Made by a program: the position numbers and the translations under genes. A stretch of DNA of 64,000 nt from Nakamurella multipartita DSM 44233 (GTDB lineage Bacteria; Actinomycetota; Actinomycetes; Mycobacteriales; Nakamurellaceae): positions 4,402,001-4,466,000 of the forward strand of contig NC_013235.1 in assembly GCF_000024365.1 (NCBI RefSeq). The letters are read 5' to 3'. Below the pieces are notes generated by a model. That model was not told where the DNA came from and did not search any database. It saw nothing but the letters and a program-made list of their open reading frames with translations. Of the stretch, positions 28,822 to 37,293 are shown in pieces. Within the stretch, counting starts at the first letter, position 1. Every line of letters begins with the position of its first letter.

Positions 28822-29721
28822 TCAGCCGGTCGGGGTCGGGGGCGTGCTCAACGGCTGCGCAAGTCGCTGTTCCGGCGCGGTGCCCCCGGGCAACCGTAGG
28901 TCCGTCTGTGCGGACACGTCGAACTCTATGCCGTAGAGCTGGGCGAACGAGGAGAACCGCCCGCTCGACGGGCTGCTGATGAATTTCACCTGCATGGCCG
29001 AGGAATTCCCGATGGCCTCCACCGTCAGTGGCCAGAACACCGGCCGGTTGTCGACCAGGATCGCCCCACCGGCCTGCCGGATCGCGCTGCGCGTGTTGAG
29101 CCGGACCCCACCGATCGAGATCGCCTCCGCGCCGGCCGCCCACAGGTCGTTGACCAGCAGTTGCAGGTCCCGGTCGAGGATGACGGCGTTGGTCTGCCCC
29201 TGGCCGGCCGGCGGCTGGTTGAGCACCAGGCGCAGCCCCGGTCCGGTGACCGGGGTCAGCTGGCCCTGGTTCTCCAGCCGGGTGACCTCGGCGACCGGTC
29301 CGGCCGCGCCGGCCGCGGCCTGACTGGCCCGCAGCTGTTCGGCCAGGTCGGTGGCGGCCGACTCCATCGCCGACTGCCGCTCCTGCGCCCGGTCGATGTC
29401 CTCGCGCAGGGCCATCCGGGTGTTCTCGGCCCGGGTCTGGTTGCTCTCCGTCCGGGACGCGGCGACGCCCAGCACCCCACCTGCCACTACGCATCCGACC
29501 ACGACCAGGACCAGCCGCCGGGACGGTCGCCGGCCCGGACCGGGCGCCGGGCCGCCGGCCGCCGCGGCGCGCTTGCGTGCGGCCGCCTCGGCGTACCCGG
29601 GGTCGAGATGGTCGCGGTTCAGCGACTCCAGCAGCGGCGCGATCGGGTTGCGGGTCGGCGACCCGGCCGGCGGTGACGCGGGAGGCGGGGACGCGGGAGG
29701 CGAGGACTGGGGCGGGCTCAT
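28822..29721 (-). CDS. DUF881 family membrane protein (upstream of sbp)
   Basis: 299 aa: a Pro/Ser-rich cytoplasmic leader, membrane helix at residues about 72-92 (LVLVVVGCVVAGGVLGVAAS), coiled coil with RMALREDIDRAQERQSAM, then DUF881 (GPGLRLVLNQPPAG, LQLLVNDLWAAGAEAISIGG, VFWPLTVEAIGNSSAMQV). It is the Rv1823 counterpart. ATG 29721 overlaps the stop of the CDP-alcohol phosphotransferase gene (ATGA). The last ~20 residues are Pro/Thr-rich. It shares topology with the second DUF881 protein and is likely its partner; role unknown. Confidence 0.85.
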   Translation of the reverse strand: MSPPQSSPPASPPPASPPAGSPTRNPIAPLLESLNRDHLDPGYAEAAARKRAAAAGGPAPGPGRRPSRRLVLVVVGCVVAGGVLGVAASRTESNQTRAENTRMALREDIDRAQERQSAMESAATDLAEQLRASQAAAGAAGPVAEVTRLENQGQLTPVTGPGLRLVLNQPPAGQGQTNAVILDRDLQLLVNDLWAAGAEAISIGGVRLNTRSAIRQAGGAILVDNRPVFWPLTVEAIGNSSAMQVKFISSPSSGRFSSFAQLYGIEFDVSAQTDLRLPGGTAPEQRLAQPLSTPPTPTG

Positions 29722-30341
29722 GCCGCGGGCCGGTACTTGGGGGCCAGCGGGCAGGTGCGGACGATCCAGACGACCTGGCGCAGGTAGATCGCCCCGGCCC
29801 ACAGGTACATCACGGTGCCCCAGGCGATGAACGCGTAGGCGATCGGCAGGCACACCTGGCCGAGCGTGTACTGCTTGGTGCTCTGCCCCAGCAGCAGGAA
29901 CGGCAGCCCGTAGAGCAGGCAGAAGGTGGCCGCCTTGCCCAGGTAGTGCACGGGCAGCGCGGTGTAGCCGTGCCGCTTGAGCACCGGCAGGGTGGCGGCC
30001 AGCAGCACGTCGCGGCCGATGATCAGCACGGCCACCCACCACGGGATGAAGCCCCGGACGACGAAGCCGACCAGGGCGGCCAGGATGTAGAGCCGGTCGG
30101 CGGCCGGGTCGAGCAGCTCACCCAGTCGGCTGTACTGATCGAGCAGCCGGGCCAGCTTGCCGTCGGCCCAGTCGGTGATGGCGCTGACCGCCAGGACGAC
30201 CAGGGCCCATCCGTCGCTCTGCACGACCAGCAACAGGTACAGGAACAGCGGGACGCCGAGCAGCCGCAGGAACGAGAGCAGGTTGGGCACGGTCAGGATG
30301 CGATCCGCGCCCCGGGCCGGCGACGAGATGCCGTCCGTCAC
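29718..30341 (-). CDS. CDP-alcohol phosphatidyltransferase (PgsA2-like)
   Basis: 207-aa integral membrane enzyme that joins CDP-diacylglycerol to an alcohol. The full signature is visible as DWADGKLARLLDQYSRLGEL followed by LDPAADR, which supplies the metal-binding aspartates. Six membrane helices are likely. It corresponds to Rv1822 by gene order. The acceptor could be glycerol phosphate or phosphatidylglycerol (cardiolipin synthesis); sequence alone does not decide. It heads the four-gene run of overlapping genes with DUF881, sbp and DUF881. Confidence 0.85.
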   Translation of the reverse strand: MTDGISSPARGADRILTVPNLLSFLRLLGVPLFLYLLLVVQSDGWALVVLAVSAITDWADGKLARLLDQYSRLGELLDPAADRLYILAALVGFVVRGFIPWWVAVLIIGRDVLLAATLPVLKRHGYTALPVHYLGKAATFCLLYGLPFLLLGQSTKQYTLGQVCLPIAYAFIAWGTVMYLWAGAIYLRQVVWIVRTCPLAPKYRPAA

Positions 30342-30497
30342 CCTGTCTCCCCACTCATTTGCGCGCGCACGATCTGGCGCGGGGCCGTGTCTCGGCCGGT
30401 GCGGGCGCCGCCGTCGGCGATCCGCCCCACACGCGTCCGGAGTCTACGGCGCCCCCGGGTCGAGATCGGCCCGCCGTCCGGGGCGGCGGCCGGGTGA

Positions 30498-31049
30498 TCA
30501 GCCCACCATCCGCAGCAGCCCGTAGGCGGCGATCGTCGGGGCGTCGAAGATCTCGCCGTCGGCGATCATCCGACGGAACTCGTCCTCGGTGACGAAGGCG
30601 TGCACCATGTCGGCCTCGGTGAGTTCGCGGTCGGGCGGGCCCGGGGTCAGCTCGGTCGCGTGCCAGACGGCGAAGCCCTGCGAACAGAACCCGGTCGAAC
30701 CGTGCAGCCGGCCGGTCAGGCAGCGCCACTGCCCCGCGGTCAGCCCCGTCTCCTCCAGCAACTCCTGGCGGGCCAGCTGCTCGGGGTCGCCGGACTTGCC
30801 GACCGCCCAACCGCCCATCGGGAACTCCCACGAGCGGCGACCGACGGCATGCCGGAACTGCTCGACCAGGTGGAACCCGCCGTTCTCCTCCGGGATGATC
30901 AGCGCGTAATCGGCCTTCTCCACCACGCCGTAGATGCCGGTGGAACCGTCGGCCAGCACCAGGGTGTCTTCGCGCACGCTGAGCCACGGATTGCGGTAGG
31001 CCACCCGCGTACCGAGCCGGACCGGCGGCTGGATCGATTCGGAAACCAT
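30498..31049 (-). CDS. NUDIX hydrolase (ADP-ribose pyrophosphatase-like)
   Basis: 183-aa soluble hydrolase. The NUDIX helix reads ARQELLEETGL with the upstream Gly/Glu in MGGWAVGKSGDPEQL; the N-terminal strand set (YRNPWLSVREDTLVLADG) is typical of ADP-ribose/sugar-nucleotide pyrophosphatases. ATG 31049 (MVSESIQPP) has GGGAGA upstream; 31070 is less likely. It is divergent from the pabB-like gene. The exact substrate is not determinable; ADP-ribose or GDP-mannose are both possible. Confidence 0.82.
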   Translation of the reverse strand: MVSESIQPPVRLGTRVAYRNPWLSVREDTLVLADGSTGIYGVVEKADYALIIPEENGGFHLVEQFRHAVGRRSWEFPMGGWAVGKSGDPEQLARQELLEETGLTAGQWRCLTGRLHGSTGFCSQGFAVWHATELTPGPPDRELTEADMVHAFVTEDEFRRMIADGEIFDAPTIAAYGLLRMVG

Positions 31050-31118
31050 GGCTGCAGTATCTCCCGACAATCCGGGTCAGCCCGGTTTCGCCCCGCCGAC
31101 GCTCTACGCTGAGCCGCG

Positions 31119-32234
31119 ATGACCCCTACCCCGCCCTTCGCGCACGTCGGCGGCCTGCTGGCGACCGAGCTGGAGCAGGTGGCGGACCTGGCCGCCGATC
31201 CGTCGGTGCTGGACCGCGGTTGGTGGGTGGTGGTCGGCACGTTCGAGGGCGAGCTGACCGGGTACCGGTTCGGCCGGGTCCGCCCGGCCGAACTGCCGGC
31301 GCCGACCGGTCGCTGGCCGGGTCCGGCGGCCGACCAGTGGCACTCCAGCCTGGACCGGGCCGCCTACCAGGACGGGGTCCGCCGCATCCGCGCCTTCATC
31401 GCCGCCGGCGATGTCTACCAGGTCAATCTCTGTCGGCTGGTGCGGGCGCCGTTGGCCGCCGACGCGGACCCGCTGGTGCTGGCCCACCGGCTGGCCGCCG
31501 GCAACCCGGCCCCCTGGTCCGGGCTGCTGCACCTGGGCTCGTCCTGGATCGTCAGCGCCTCCCCCGAGCTGTTCCTGGCCCGGGACGGCGACCGGCTCGC
31601 CTCGTCGCCGATCAAGGGCACCACCCGTCCGGGGGAACCGTTCGCGGACAAGGACTTCCCCGAGAACATCATGATCACCGACCTGGTCCGCAACGACCTG
31701 GGCCGGATCGCCCGGCCGGGTTCGGTGGTGGTCACCGAACTGCTGGCCCGGCAGGAGCATCCCGGATTGGCCCACCTGGTCTCGACGGTGACCGCCCGGC
31801 TGGCCGACGGCGTCGGCTGGGGGCAGATCCTGCCGGCCACCTTCCCGCCCGGGTCGGTGACGGGCGCGCCGAAGATCCGCGCGCTGGAGGTGATCGCCGA
31901 ACTGGAGCCCGTGCCCCGGCAGGTCTACTGCGGCGCCTTCGGCTTCGTCGACGGCGAGCACCGGCGGGCCCGGCTGGCGGTGGCCATCCGGACGTTCTTC
32001 GCCACCACCGACGCGGCCCCCGGTCACCGGCCGGTCGCGGGGTCCGGGACGCTGCACTTCGGCACCGGCGCCGGCATCACCTGGGCCTCGGACCCGGCGG
32101 CCGAATGGGCCGAGACCGAGCTCAAGGCGGCCCGGTTGATCGGGCTCACCGGCGCGGCGCCGACCACCCCGGATCCCGGCCGGTCAGCCCCAGCACCTGA
32201 TCCAGCGCCGACGCGGTCGGCGGCACCGCGATGA
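31119..32234 (+). CDS. pabB: Chorismate-binding enzyme, aminodeoxychorismate synthase I-like
   Basis: 371 aa, anthranilate/aminodeoxychorismate synthase superfamily without a glutaminase domain. The chorismate domain shows YQDGVRRIRAFIAAGDVYQV, the PabB-type SSPIKGTTRPG, DLVRNDLGRIARPGSV, and PPGSVTGAPKIRALEVI. PIKGT points to PabB rather than TrpE; the gene is short because the N-terminal domain is reduced. A -10-like TACGCT lies eight bases before the ATG. The last ~25 residues are Pro/Ala-rich and overlap the next gene on the other strand by 89 bases. p-Aminobenzoate for folate is the likely pathway. Confidence 0.82.
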   Translation: MTPTPPFAHVGGLLATELEQVADLAADPSVLDRGWWVVVGTFEGELTGYRFGRVRPAELPAPTGRWPGPAADQWHSSLDRAAYQDGVRRIRAFIAAGDVYQVNLCRLVRAPLAADADPLVLAHRLAAGNPAPWSGLLHLGSSWIVSASPELFLARDGDRLASSPIKGTTRPGEPFADKDFPENIMITDLVRNDLGRIARPGSVVVTELLARQEHPGLAHLVSTVTARLADGVGWGQILPATFPPGSVTGAPKIRALEVIAELEPVPRQVYCGAFGFVDGEHRRARLAVAIRTFFATTDAAPGHRPVAGSGTLHFGTGAGITWASDPAAEWAETELKAARLIGLTGAAPTTPDPGRSAPAPDPAPTRSAAPR

Positions 32235-32736
32235 TCGGCCCGAAGATCGTCCCGCGGGTCGCCGGGTCGGCCCCGAACGAGGACACGAAGGCGTGCAGCG
32301 GGGGCAACAGGTCGGGTTCGACCTCGTAGGGCCGGCCGATCGCGACGGCCAGATCCCAGCCGTGCACCACGATCTCGTCCAACGCCACCAGGGCGGTGAC
32401 CTCGCCGGGCATGCTCACCCCGCCGGCCTTGGACATCCCGGTCCAGGCGGCCGGGTCACGCCAGGCCGCGCCCAGGGCCACCAGGTCCGCGGGAATCCGG
32501 GTACGCCAGTCCGCCGGCAGCCGGGTGGCGGCCGGGTCGGGGGCACTGCTGGTCAGCGGGCCGTCGATCTTGCCGGCGGCGGCGGTGAAGGCCAGGGCCA
32601 GGCCGCCGATGTGGTCGAGCAGATCCCCGACGGCGTACTCGGGACACGGGGTCGGGTCGCCGAGGCGCTCGTCGGGCACCTGCTGCACGAGCCACCCGAG
32701 GGTGGTCGCGGCGGGCATCAGGTCCAGTGGGGTCAT
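32146..32736 (-). CDS. TIGR03086-type mycothiol-dependent/DinB-like protein (copy 1)
   Basis: 196-aa protein of the mycothiol-dependent maleylpyruvate-isomerase superfamily (four-helix DinB fold). Seen are PTPCPEYAVGDLLDHIGGLA near the start and the later helix ALDEIVVHGWDLAVAIGRPY, with His residues positioned for metal binding. ATG 32736 reads MTPLDLMPAATTLG. Members act on mycothiol conjugates or are uncharacterised. A second, diverged copy is at 50488-51054. Its 3' end overlaps the pabB-like gene convergently. Confidence 0.8.
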   Translation of the reverse strand: MTPLDLMPAATTLGWLVQQVPDERLGDPTPCPEYAVGDLLDHIGGLALAFTAAAGKIDGPLTSSAPDPAATRLPADWRTRIPADLVALGAAWRDPAAWTGMSKAGGVSMPGEVTALVALDEIVVHGWDLAVAIGRPYEVEPDLLPPLHAFVSSFGADPATRGTIFGPIIAVPPTASALDQVLGLTGRDPGWSAPRR

Positions 32737-32825
32737 GACGGTGCTCCTCCGGTCGGTGGCGTGCTGAACCGACCGGAGGAAGCCCCGGAACTCATCGCCC
32801 GGGTCGGCGCCCGGGGGCGGCCGGG

Positions 32826-34211
32826 TCAGCCGCCGAGCACGGTCCCGTCCGGGATGGTGCCCGGGGAACCCTCGGCGGAGACCGCCGCCACCCCGACGGC
32901 CCGGACGTCCCGACCGAAGGTCCAGTCGCCCTTGACCGTGAGCTTCTCGCACTCGATCAGGGACGGGGCACCCTGCGGGAAGCGGGCGTCGAAGTCGCCG
33001 ACCAGCTTGTAGGGCTTGTCCAGCTCGACCAGCGGGGCCGCGCTGCGCGACGGCGCCAACCGCACCTGCGCGCCGTCGACCAGTTCGTAGGCGTCCGACC
33101 GCAGCACCAGCAGGTCGCTGGTCGCCTTGACCGGCAGGAACCGGGAGCGGTCGACCTCGATGGCCGCGGCGCCCTCGAACACGCCGATGGCCGCGCCCAT
33201 CGCGGTCTCGATCTGGATCACCTCGGGCGAGGACGGATCGGCCGGGTCCACGGTCTTGACGTTGCGGATGATCGGCAGCCCGAGCACCCCGTCGTTGGCC
33301 TGCAGGACGGCGTCGAGCGCGGCCAGGTCCAGCCACAGGTTGTTGGTGTTGAAGAACTTGTGCCGGTCGATGTCGCCGAACGCGTCCTCGTCCTCGGGCC
33401 GGGTCTGGGCCGACTCGCGCAGCACCAGCTGGCCGTCCGCCGCCCGGCGGGCCAGGTGGCCACCCTTGCGGTCGGCGGCGGTGCGCCGGCAGAACTCGGC
33501 CGCGAACGGGGCCCCGGACTGGGCGAACCAGGCGGCCAGCGCCGGGTCCGGGCGGGCGCCGAGGTTGTCCGCGTTGGACACGAACAGGTAGCGGTAACCC
33601 TTGTCCAGCAGCGCGCGGAGCAGGCCGCTGGCGTCCAGGGCGGTGTAGATGTCGCCGTGCCCGGGCGGGCACCATTCCAGGGTCGGGTCGGCCGGCCAGC
33701 TGACCGGGGTCAGATCGTCCGAGCGCAGCTTGGGCTCCCGGTTCTGCAGGAAGTCCAGCGGCAGCCCGTCGGTCGCCAGCCCGGGATGCGCGGCCAGGGC
33801 GGCCAGGGTGTCGTCCGAGGTGCGGAAGCTGTCCATGAACACGACCGGCAGGCCGACGCCGTACTCGGCCCGCAGCGCCAGGATCTGCTCGGCGATGATG
33901 TCCAGGAAGCTCTTGCCCGGCCGCACCTCCAGCAGCGACTTGGCCCGGTCCATGCCCATCGAGGTGCCCAGACCGCCGTTGAGCTTGACCACCGCGGTCG
34001 CCGCCATCGCGGCCCGGGCCGCCTCCGGATCGGTGTCCAGGTCGGCCAGCCGGGGCAGCTCGGCCACCGGCTCCAGGTCCGGCTCGGCCAGCAGCCCGGT
34101 CTCGCCGGAGGCCAGAATTCCGTATGAATGGGCAAAAACCGCAATTGCGCGGGGATGCACGCCGCCTTCCGCCATCAGGCGACGGGAAGATTCCAGTCCG
34201 TTACTGTCCAT
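32826..34211 (-). CDS. UTP-glucose-1-phosphate uridylyltransferase, UGP2/eukaryotic type
   Basis: 461-aa nucleotidyltransferase making UDP-glucose. Seen are AVVKLNGGLGTSMGMDRAKS (nucleotide loop), PVVFMDSFRTSDDT, WCPPGHGDIYTAL, and FVSNADNLGARPDP, which fit the UDPGP family of eukaryotes rather than bacterial GalU. ATG 34211 is favoured because a -10 TACGAT lies six bases upstream, implying a leaderless transcript; TTG 34217 would add two residues. The product feeds glycogen, trehalose and wall polysaccharide synthesis. It is divided from osmC by a strong hairpin. Confidence 0.9.
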   Translation of the reverse strand: MDSNGLESSRRLMAEGGVHPRAIAVFAHSYGILASGETGLLAEPDLEPVAELPRLADLDTDPEAARAAMAATAVVKLNGGLGTSMGMDRAKSLLEVRPGKSFLDIIAEQILALRAEYGVGLPVVFMDSFRTSDDTLAALAAHPGLATDGLPLDFLQNREPKLRSDDLTPVSWPADPTLEWCPPGHGDIYTALDASGLLRALLDKGYRYLFVSNADNLGARPDPALAAWFAQSGAPFAAEFCRRTAADRKGGHLARRAADGQLVLRESAQTRPEDEDAFGDIDRHKFFNTNNLWLDLAALDAVLQANDGVLGLPIIRNVKTVDPADPSSPEVIQIETAMGAAIGVFEGAAAIEVDRSRFLPVKATSDLLVLRSDAYELVDGAQVRLAPSRSAAPLVELDKPYKLVGDFDARFPQGAPSLIECEKLTVKGDWTFGRDVRAVGVAAVSAEGSPGTIPDGTVLGG

Positions 34212-34217
34212 ACGCAA

Positions 34218-34223
34218 ATCGTA
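34218..34223 (-). promoter_or_regulatory. -10 element giving a leaderless UGP2-type mRNA
   Basis: TACGAT on the minus strand ends six bases before the ATG at 34211; no Shine-Dalgarno and no clear -35 are present. Transcription would start at or within a base of the start codon. Confidence 0.5.
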
Positions 34224-34248
34224 AAGTGGCCCGGCGCGGACCGCGCGC

Positions 34249-34292
34249 GCGACAACGCGCCCGCCGACCGGGGTCGACGGGCGCGTTGTCGC
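34249..34292 (-). terminator. Strong hairpin terminator after osmC
   Basis: A perfect 15-bp stem (GCGACAACGCGCCCG and its complement, loop 34264-34277) lies 20 bases after the osmC stop. The loop itself can pair CGACC with GGTCG. No U tract is seen, as is common in actinobacteria. Confidence 0.75.
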
Positions 34293-34311
34293 AGGTCAGC
34301 GGCCTGGTTGC

Positions 34312-34749
34312 TTACGCGAGGGCAGCATCCAGGGTGATAGTTGTCCCAGTGAGCGCCTTGGAGATCGGGCAGCCCGCCTTGGCCGCCTCGGCCGCCTTGA
34401 GGAACGCGTCGTTGTCCAGGCCGTCGACCTGGCCACGAACGGTGATCTTGATGCCGGTCAGCCGGAAACCGCCGGCCGGGTCCGGACCCAGCGTGACGTC
34501 GGCCTGGGTGACCAGGCTCTTGACGGTCCCGCCGGCGGTAGTCAGCTCGTTGGACAGGGCCATCGAGTAGCAGGACGAATGCGAGGCGGCAATGAGCTCC
34601 TCCGGGCTGGTGACGCCCTCGGCGTCATCGGCCGCGCGTCGCGGGAAAGAAACATCGAAGGTGCCGGTACCGGAGCTGGTCAGGGTGACCTGGCCAGACC
34701 CGTCCTGCAGGCCACCGCTCCATTGGGTGGTTGCCACGCGTGAGGGCAT
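34312..34749 (-). CDS. OsmC-family peroxiredoxin
   Basis: 145-aa thiol peroxidase for organic hydroperoxides. The two catalytic cysteines are in ASHSSCYSMALSNEL and KAGCPISKALTG, with the expected Glu in SPEELIAAS. This is the OsmC rather than Ohr subgroup (extended N-terminal QWSGGLQDGSGQV). ATG 34749 has AGGAG seven bases upstream. It is monocistronic, followed by a strong hairpin. Induction by osmotic or oxidative stress is typical of the family but no operator was identified. Confidence 0.9.
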   Translation of the reverse strand: MPSRVATTQWSGGLQDGSGQVTLTSSGTGTFDVSFPRRAADDAEGVTSPEELIAASHSSCYSMALSNELTTAGGTVKSLVTQADVTLGPDPAGGFRLTGIKITVRGQVDGLDNDAFLKAAEAAKAGCPISKALTGTTITLDAALA

Positions 34750-34929
34750 GTGTGCTCCTGTGGTGCTCGGGGCCCGCCCCGGACATGGGCGGGGCCGTCC
34801 TTGTCCGGTGGGCTCTTCCGCACCGGGGCGTCCGCCACCGTAGCCCAGGTCCGACGGGACCGACCGAACAGGCCGTCCGGACGGCCCGACGAACCGGACG
34901 ACCAGGCCAAACAGGTTGATCCGACCCGC

Positions 34930-35982
34930 TCAGGCGGACGTCCGGACGACCATCTCGGGCGGGAAGACGACCGGCCCGCGGTCGGGCGGCTCCGGGTCGG
35001 TGAGCCACCGCTGCAGGATGCCGCCCGCCGTCCGGGCCATCGTGGCCACCGGGTTGATCACCGTCGTCAGCGGCGGGTCGGTGACGGCGGCGACCGCTGA
35101 GTCGTCGTAGCCGACGACGGCGATGTCGCCGGGCACGCTCCGCTCGGCCGCCCGCAGCACGGCCAGCGCGCCGGCGGCCATCAGATCCGAGGCCACGAAC
35201 ACCGCATCCAGGTCGGGCCGGCGGGCCAGCAGCCGCCGCATCGCCGCTGCGCCGCCCTCGGTGGTGAAGTCGCCGTACTCGACCGCGTCGGCCGGCAGCC
35301 CGGCCGCGGCCAGGGCCGATCGCCAGCCGGCCAGCCGGTCGTAGGCGGCGGTCATGTCCGCCGGGCCGGCGACCGTGCCGATGCGCCGGCGGCCCCGGGC
35401 GATCAGATGCTCGGTGGCCAGCTCGCCGCCCCGCCGGTTGTCGGTGTCCACGTAATGCAGCTGGTCCGGCAGGTTCCAGGGGCGGCCGACGAACACGCTG
35501 GGCATCCCCGAGGCGACCAGCACCCGCTCGATGTCGTCGGCCTGGTGGTGGGACACCACGACCGCGCCGTCGACGTGCCCGTGCCGCAGGTAGTGCACGG
35601 CCCGTTCCGGTGAGCCGGCCAGGCCGGCCATCAACAACACCAACTGCAGGTCGGAGTCGGCCAGAGCTTGGGACAGGCCCTGCACGGCGGCGGAGAAGAA
35701 CGGGTCGGCCACCACCCGCTCGTCGGGCTCGGGCACCACCAGGGCGACCGCATTGGTCCGTTGGGTGACCAGGGTGCGAGCCGCCTGATTGGGGGTGAAC
35801 CCGAGCTGGAGCACGGCCGCCTCGACCGCGGCCCGCGCGCGGGGGCTGACCTTGGCCTCGCCGTTGATCGCCCGGGACGCGGTGGACCGGGACACCCCGG
35901 CCGCGCTGGCCACGTCCTCGAGCGTGGGCGCGCCACGGCGCACGCCGACATCGTCGGCGGCCCCACCCGTCGCGCCCCGCAT
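34930..35982 (-). CDS. LacI-family transcriptional regulator
   Basis: 350-aa repressor. The N-terminal HTH is complete (PTLEDVASAAGVSRSTASRA then INGEAKVSPRAR), the hinge follows, and the sugar-binding domain shows HVDGAVVVSHHQADDIE and VGYDDSAVAAVTDPPLTTV. ATG 35982 is chosen over a frame beginning at 36096 because the HTH should lie near residue 15-20. There is no adjacent sugar transporter, so the effector and target genes are unknown. The divergent neighbour is a small membrane protein. Confidence 0.85.
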   Translation of the reverse strand: MRGATGGAADDVGVRRGAPTLEDVASAAGVSRSTASRAINGEAKVSPRARAAVEAAVLQLGFTPNQAARTLVTQRTNAVALVVPEPDERVVADPFFSAAVQGLSQALADSDLQLVLLMAGLAGSPERAVHYLRHGHVDGAVVVSHHQADDIERVLVASGMPSVFVGRPWNLPDQLHYVDTDNRRGGELATEHLIARGRRRIGTVAGPADMTAAYDRLAGWRSALAAAGLPADAVEYGDFTTEGGAAAMRRLLARRPDLDAVFVASDLMAAGALAVLRAAERSVPGDIAVVGYDDSAVAAVTDPPLTTVINPVATMARTAGGILQRWLTDPEPPDRGPVVFPPEMVVRTSA

Positions 35983-36098
35983 GGTCGCACAGTAGTGCTC
36001 ACTCGCCCGTGCGCCGGCCAATGGCGTCGCCGATCCACCGATCGGGCACAATGATCGTCGCCGGTGACCGCGCCGCGCCGTCGGGAGGAGACCCAACC

Positions 36099-36266
36099 GT
36101 GTGGACCACGACCCTGATCATGGCCGCCTGCATCATCGTGCTGGGCGCGCTGGCCATGGCCGGCACCGACAGCTACAAGCGCCCGGTGACCGGAGTGCTG
36201 ATGTACCTGATCCTGCCCGTGCTGGCCGCGGCCGGGTTCGTCACGCTGGCCAACCTGTCCGGCTGA
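36099..36266 (+). CDS. Small two-helix membrane protein
   Basis: 55 aa, beginning VWTTTLIMAACIIVLGALAM with a second hydrophobic segment GVLMYLILPVLAAAGFVTLA, separated by a short polar hairpin (GTDSYKRPV). GTG 36099 has GGGAGGAG eight bases upstream, an excellent ribosome site. No family is recognised. It is divergent from the LacI regulator, which might control it, and convergent with the hydrolase. Confidence 0.65.
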   Translation: MWTTTLIMAACIIVLGALAMAGTDSYKRPVTGVLMYLILPVLAAAGFVTLANLSG

Positions 36267-36301
36267 GCTGGGCCGGCTGAGCCGGGCCGGCCCGGCAGGG
36301 C

Positions 36302-36913
36302 TCACCCGCCAGCGGCCAGCTCGCCCAGCCAGCCGGCCACGATGCCGGCCACCTCGTCGTAGCGGCGGGGGTCGTGCCCGCCCGGCAGCCACACCGTGGT
36401 CACCGGGCCGGGGATCGCCGCCAGTTCCCGCTCGAACTCCTGCGTGGTCCCGAACGGATCGCCCCGGCCGGACACCACCAGTACCGGCACCCGGATCTGA
36501 CCGAAGTGCTCGGTGCGCAGCCGCTCCGGCTTGCCCGGCGGGTGCAGCGGATAGCTGAGCAGGACCAGCGCCGCCGCCGGCACCCCCTGGGCCACGGCCA
36601 TCGAACACATCCGCCCGCCGTAGGAGCGTCCACCCAGCACCAGGGCCTGCGGCGCGATGCCCCAGCGGTCGACCAGCGCGGCCGCCTGCTCGGCCAGGTG
36701 GGCGATCGCCACCTCGGGCTTGTCGGGCATCCGGGAGCCCCGCAGCCGGTACGGGAAGTCGACCCGCTCGCAGGGCAACGGGGCGACCGCCTGCTCGACG
36801 GCGACCAACGTGCGTTGGTGCCGATCGGCCCCCGCGCCCGGAGTGAGCAGTAGCCCGCCGATGGACGGCCCGCGATCCGGCTGGGAGAAGTTCACCGCAT
36901 CAGCCTGACCCAT
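36302..36913 (-). CDS. Alpha/beta-hydrolase (KANL3/Tex30 type)
   Basis: 203-aa hydrolase. The nucleophile elbow is GGRSYGGRM, the acidic residue lies in VSGRGDPFGTT and the histidine in LPGGHDP, giving a complete Ser-Asp-His triad. The fold start GGLLLTPGAGADRHQRTL matches the KANL3/Tex30-like dienelactone hydrolase relatives. ATG 36913 has the -10-like TAGGCG six bases upstream and may be leaderless. Substrate unknown; predicted esterase or thioesterase. Confidence 0.8.
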   Translation of the reverse strand: MGQADAVNFSQPDRGPSIGGLLLTPGAGADRHQRTLVAVEQAVAPLPCERVDFPYRLRGSRMPDKPEVAIAHLAEQAAALVDRWGIAPQALVLGGRSYGGRMCSMAVAQGVPAAALVLLSYPLHPPGKPERLRTEHFGQIRVPVLVVSGRGDPFGTTQEFERELAAIPGPVTTVWLPGGHDPRRYDEVAGIVAGWLGELAAGG

Positions 36914-36999
36914 CCGCCACGCCTAGCACGAACTGACAGTCGATCAAAGCCGGACTAGTGTCACCAACATCACTCTCGCTTCGCCGACCGGGAGGTTCG

Positions 37000-37293
37000 A
37001 TGACCGACTCCGCCCTGCAATCCCTGCAACGCTCCATCGACGAGTTGGCGTCCGCGGTCGCGGTGCTCTCGCACGCCCACGGCAAGATCCCGATCGTCGC
37101 CCGGCTGTGCAACGACCTGGAGCGGCTCAAGCTCGACGTCGCCGACGCCCAGGTGCTGCACACTCCGGCCGCGGTCGGCGTCCCCGCCGCGGCCACCATG
37201 TACACGGTCAGCGACGAGCCCTACGACCAGTCGATGTGGGGTGAGGACGCCGACCACGAAGGGGTCGGCGGGTACCACGGGAAGAGCCGTTGA
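37000..37293 (+). CDS. Uncharacterised 97-aa protein leading the sdh operon
   Basis: Soluble helical protein (SLQRSIDELASAVAVLSHAH then ARLCNDLERLKLDVADA) with an acidic Trp/Tyr-containing tail. ATG 37000 has GGGAGG upstream. Its stop overlaps the TTG start of the succinate dehydrogenase membrane subunit, so it is translated as part of the sdh operon. No motif is recognised; comparable small proteins often precede sdh in actinobacteria. Role unknown, perhaps an assembly or regulatory factor. Confidence 0.6.
   Translation: MTDSALQSLQRSIDELASAVAVLSHAHGKIPIVARLCNDLERLKLDVADAQVLHTPAAVGVPAAATMYTVSDEPYDQSMWGEDADHEGVGGYHGKSR

Noticed and set aside
36279-36301. Palindrome GCCGGGCCGGCCCGGC as terminator
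   Set aside because: Self-complementary GC runs of this size are frequent at this base composition, and it has no loop or T tract.
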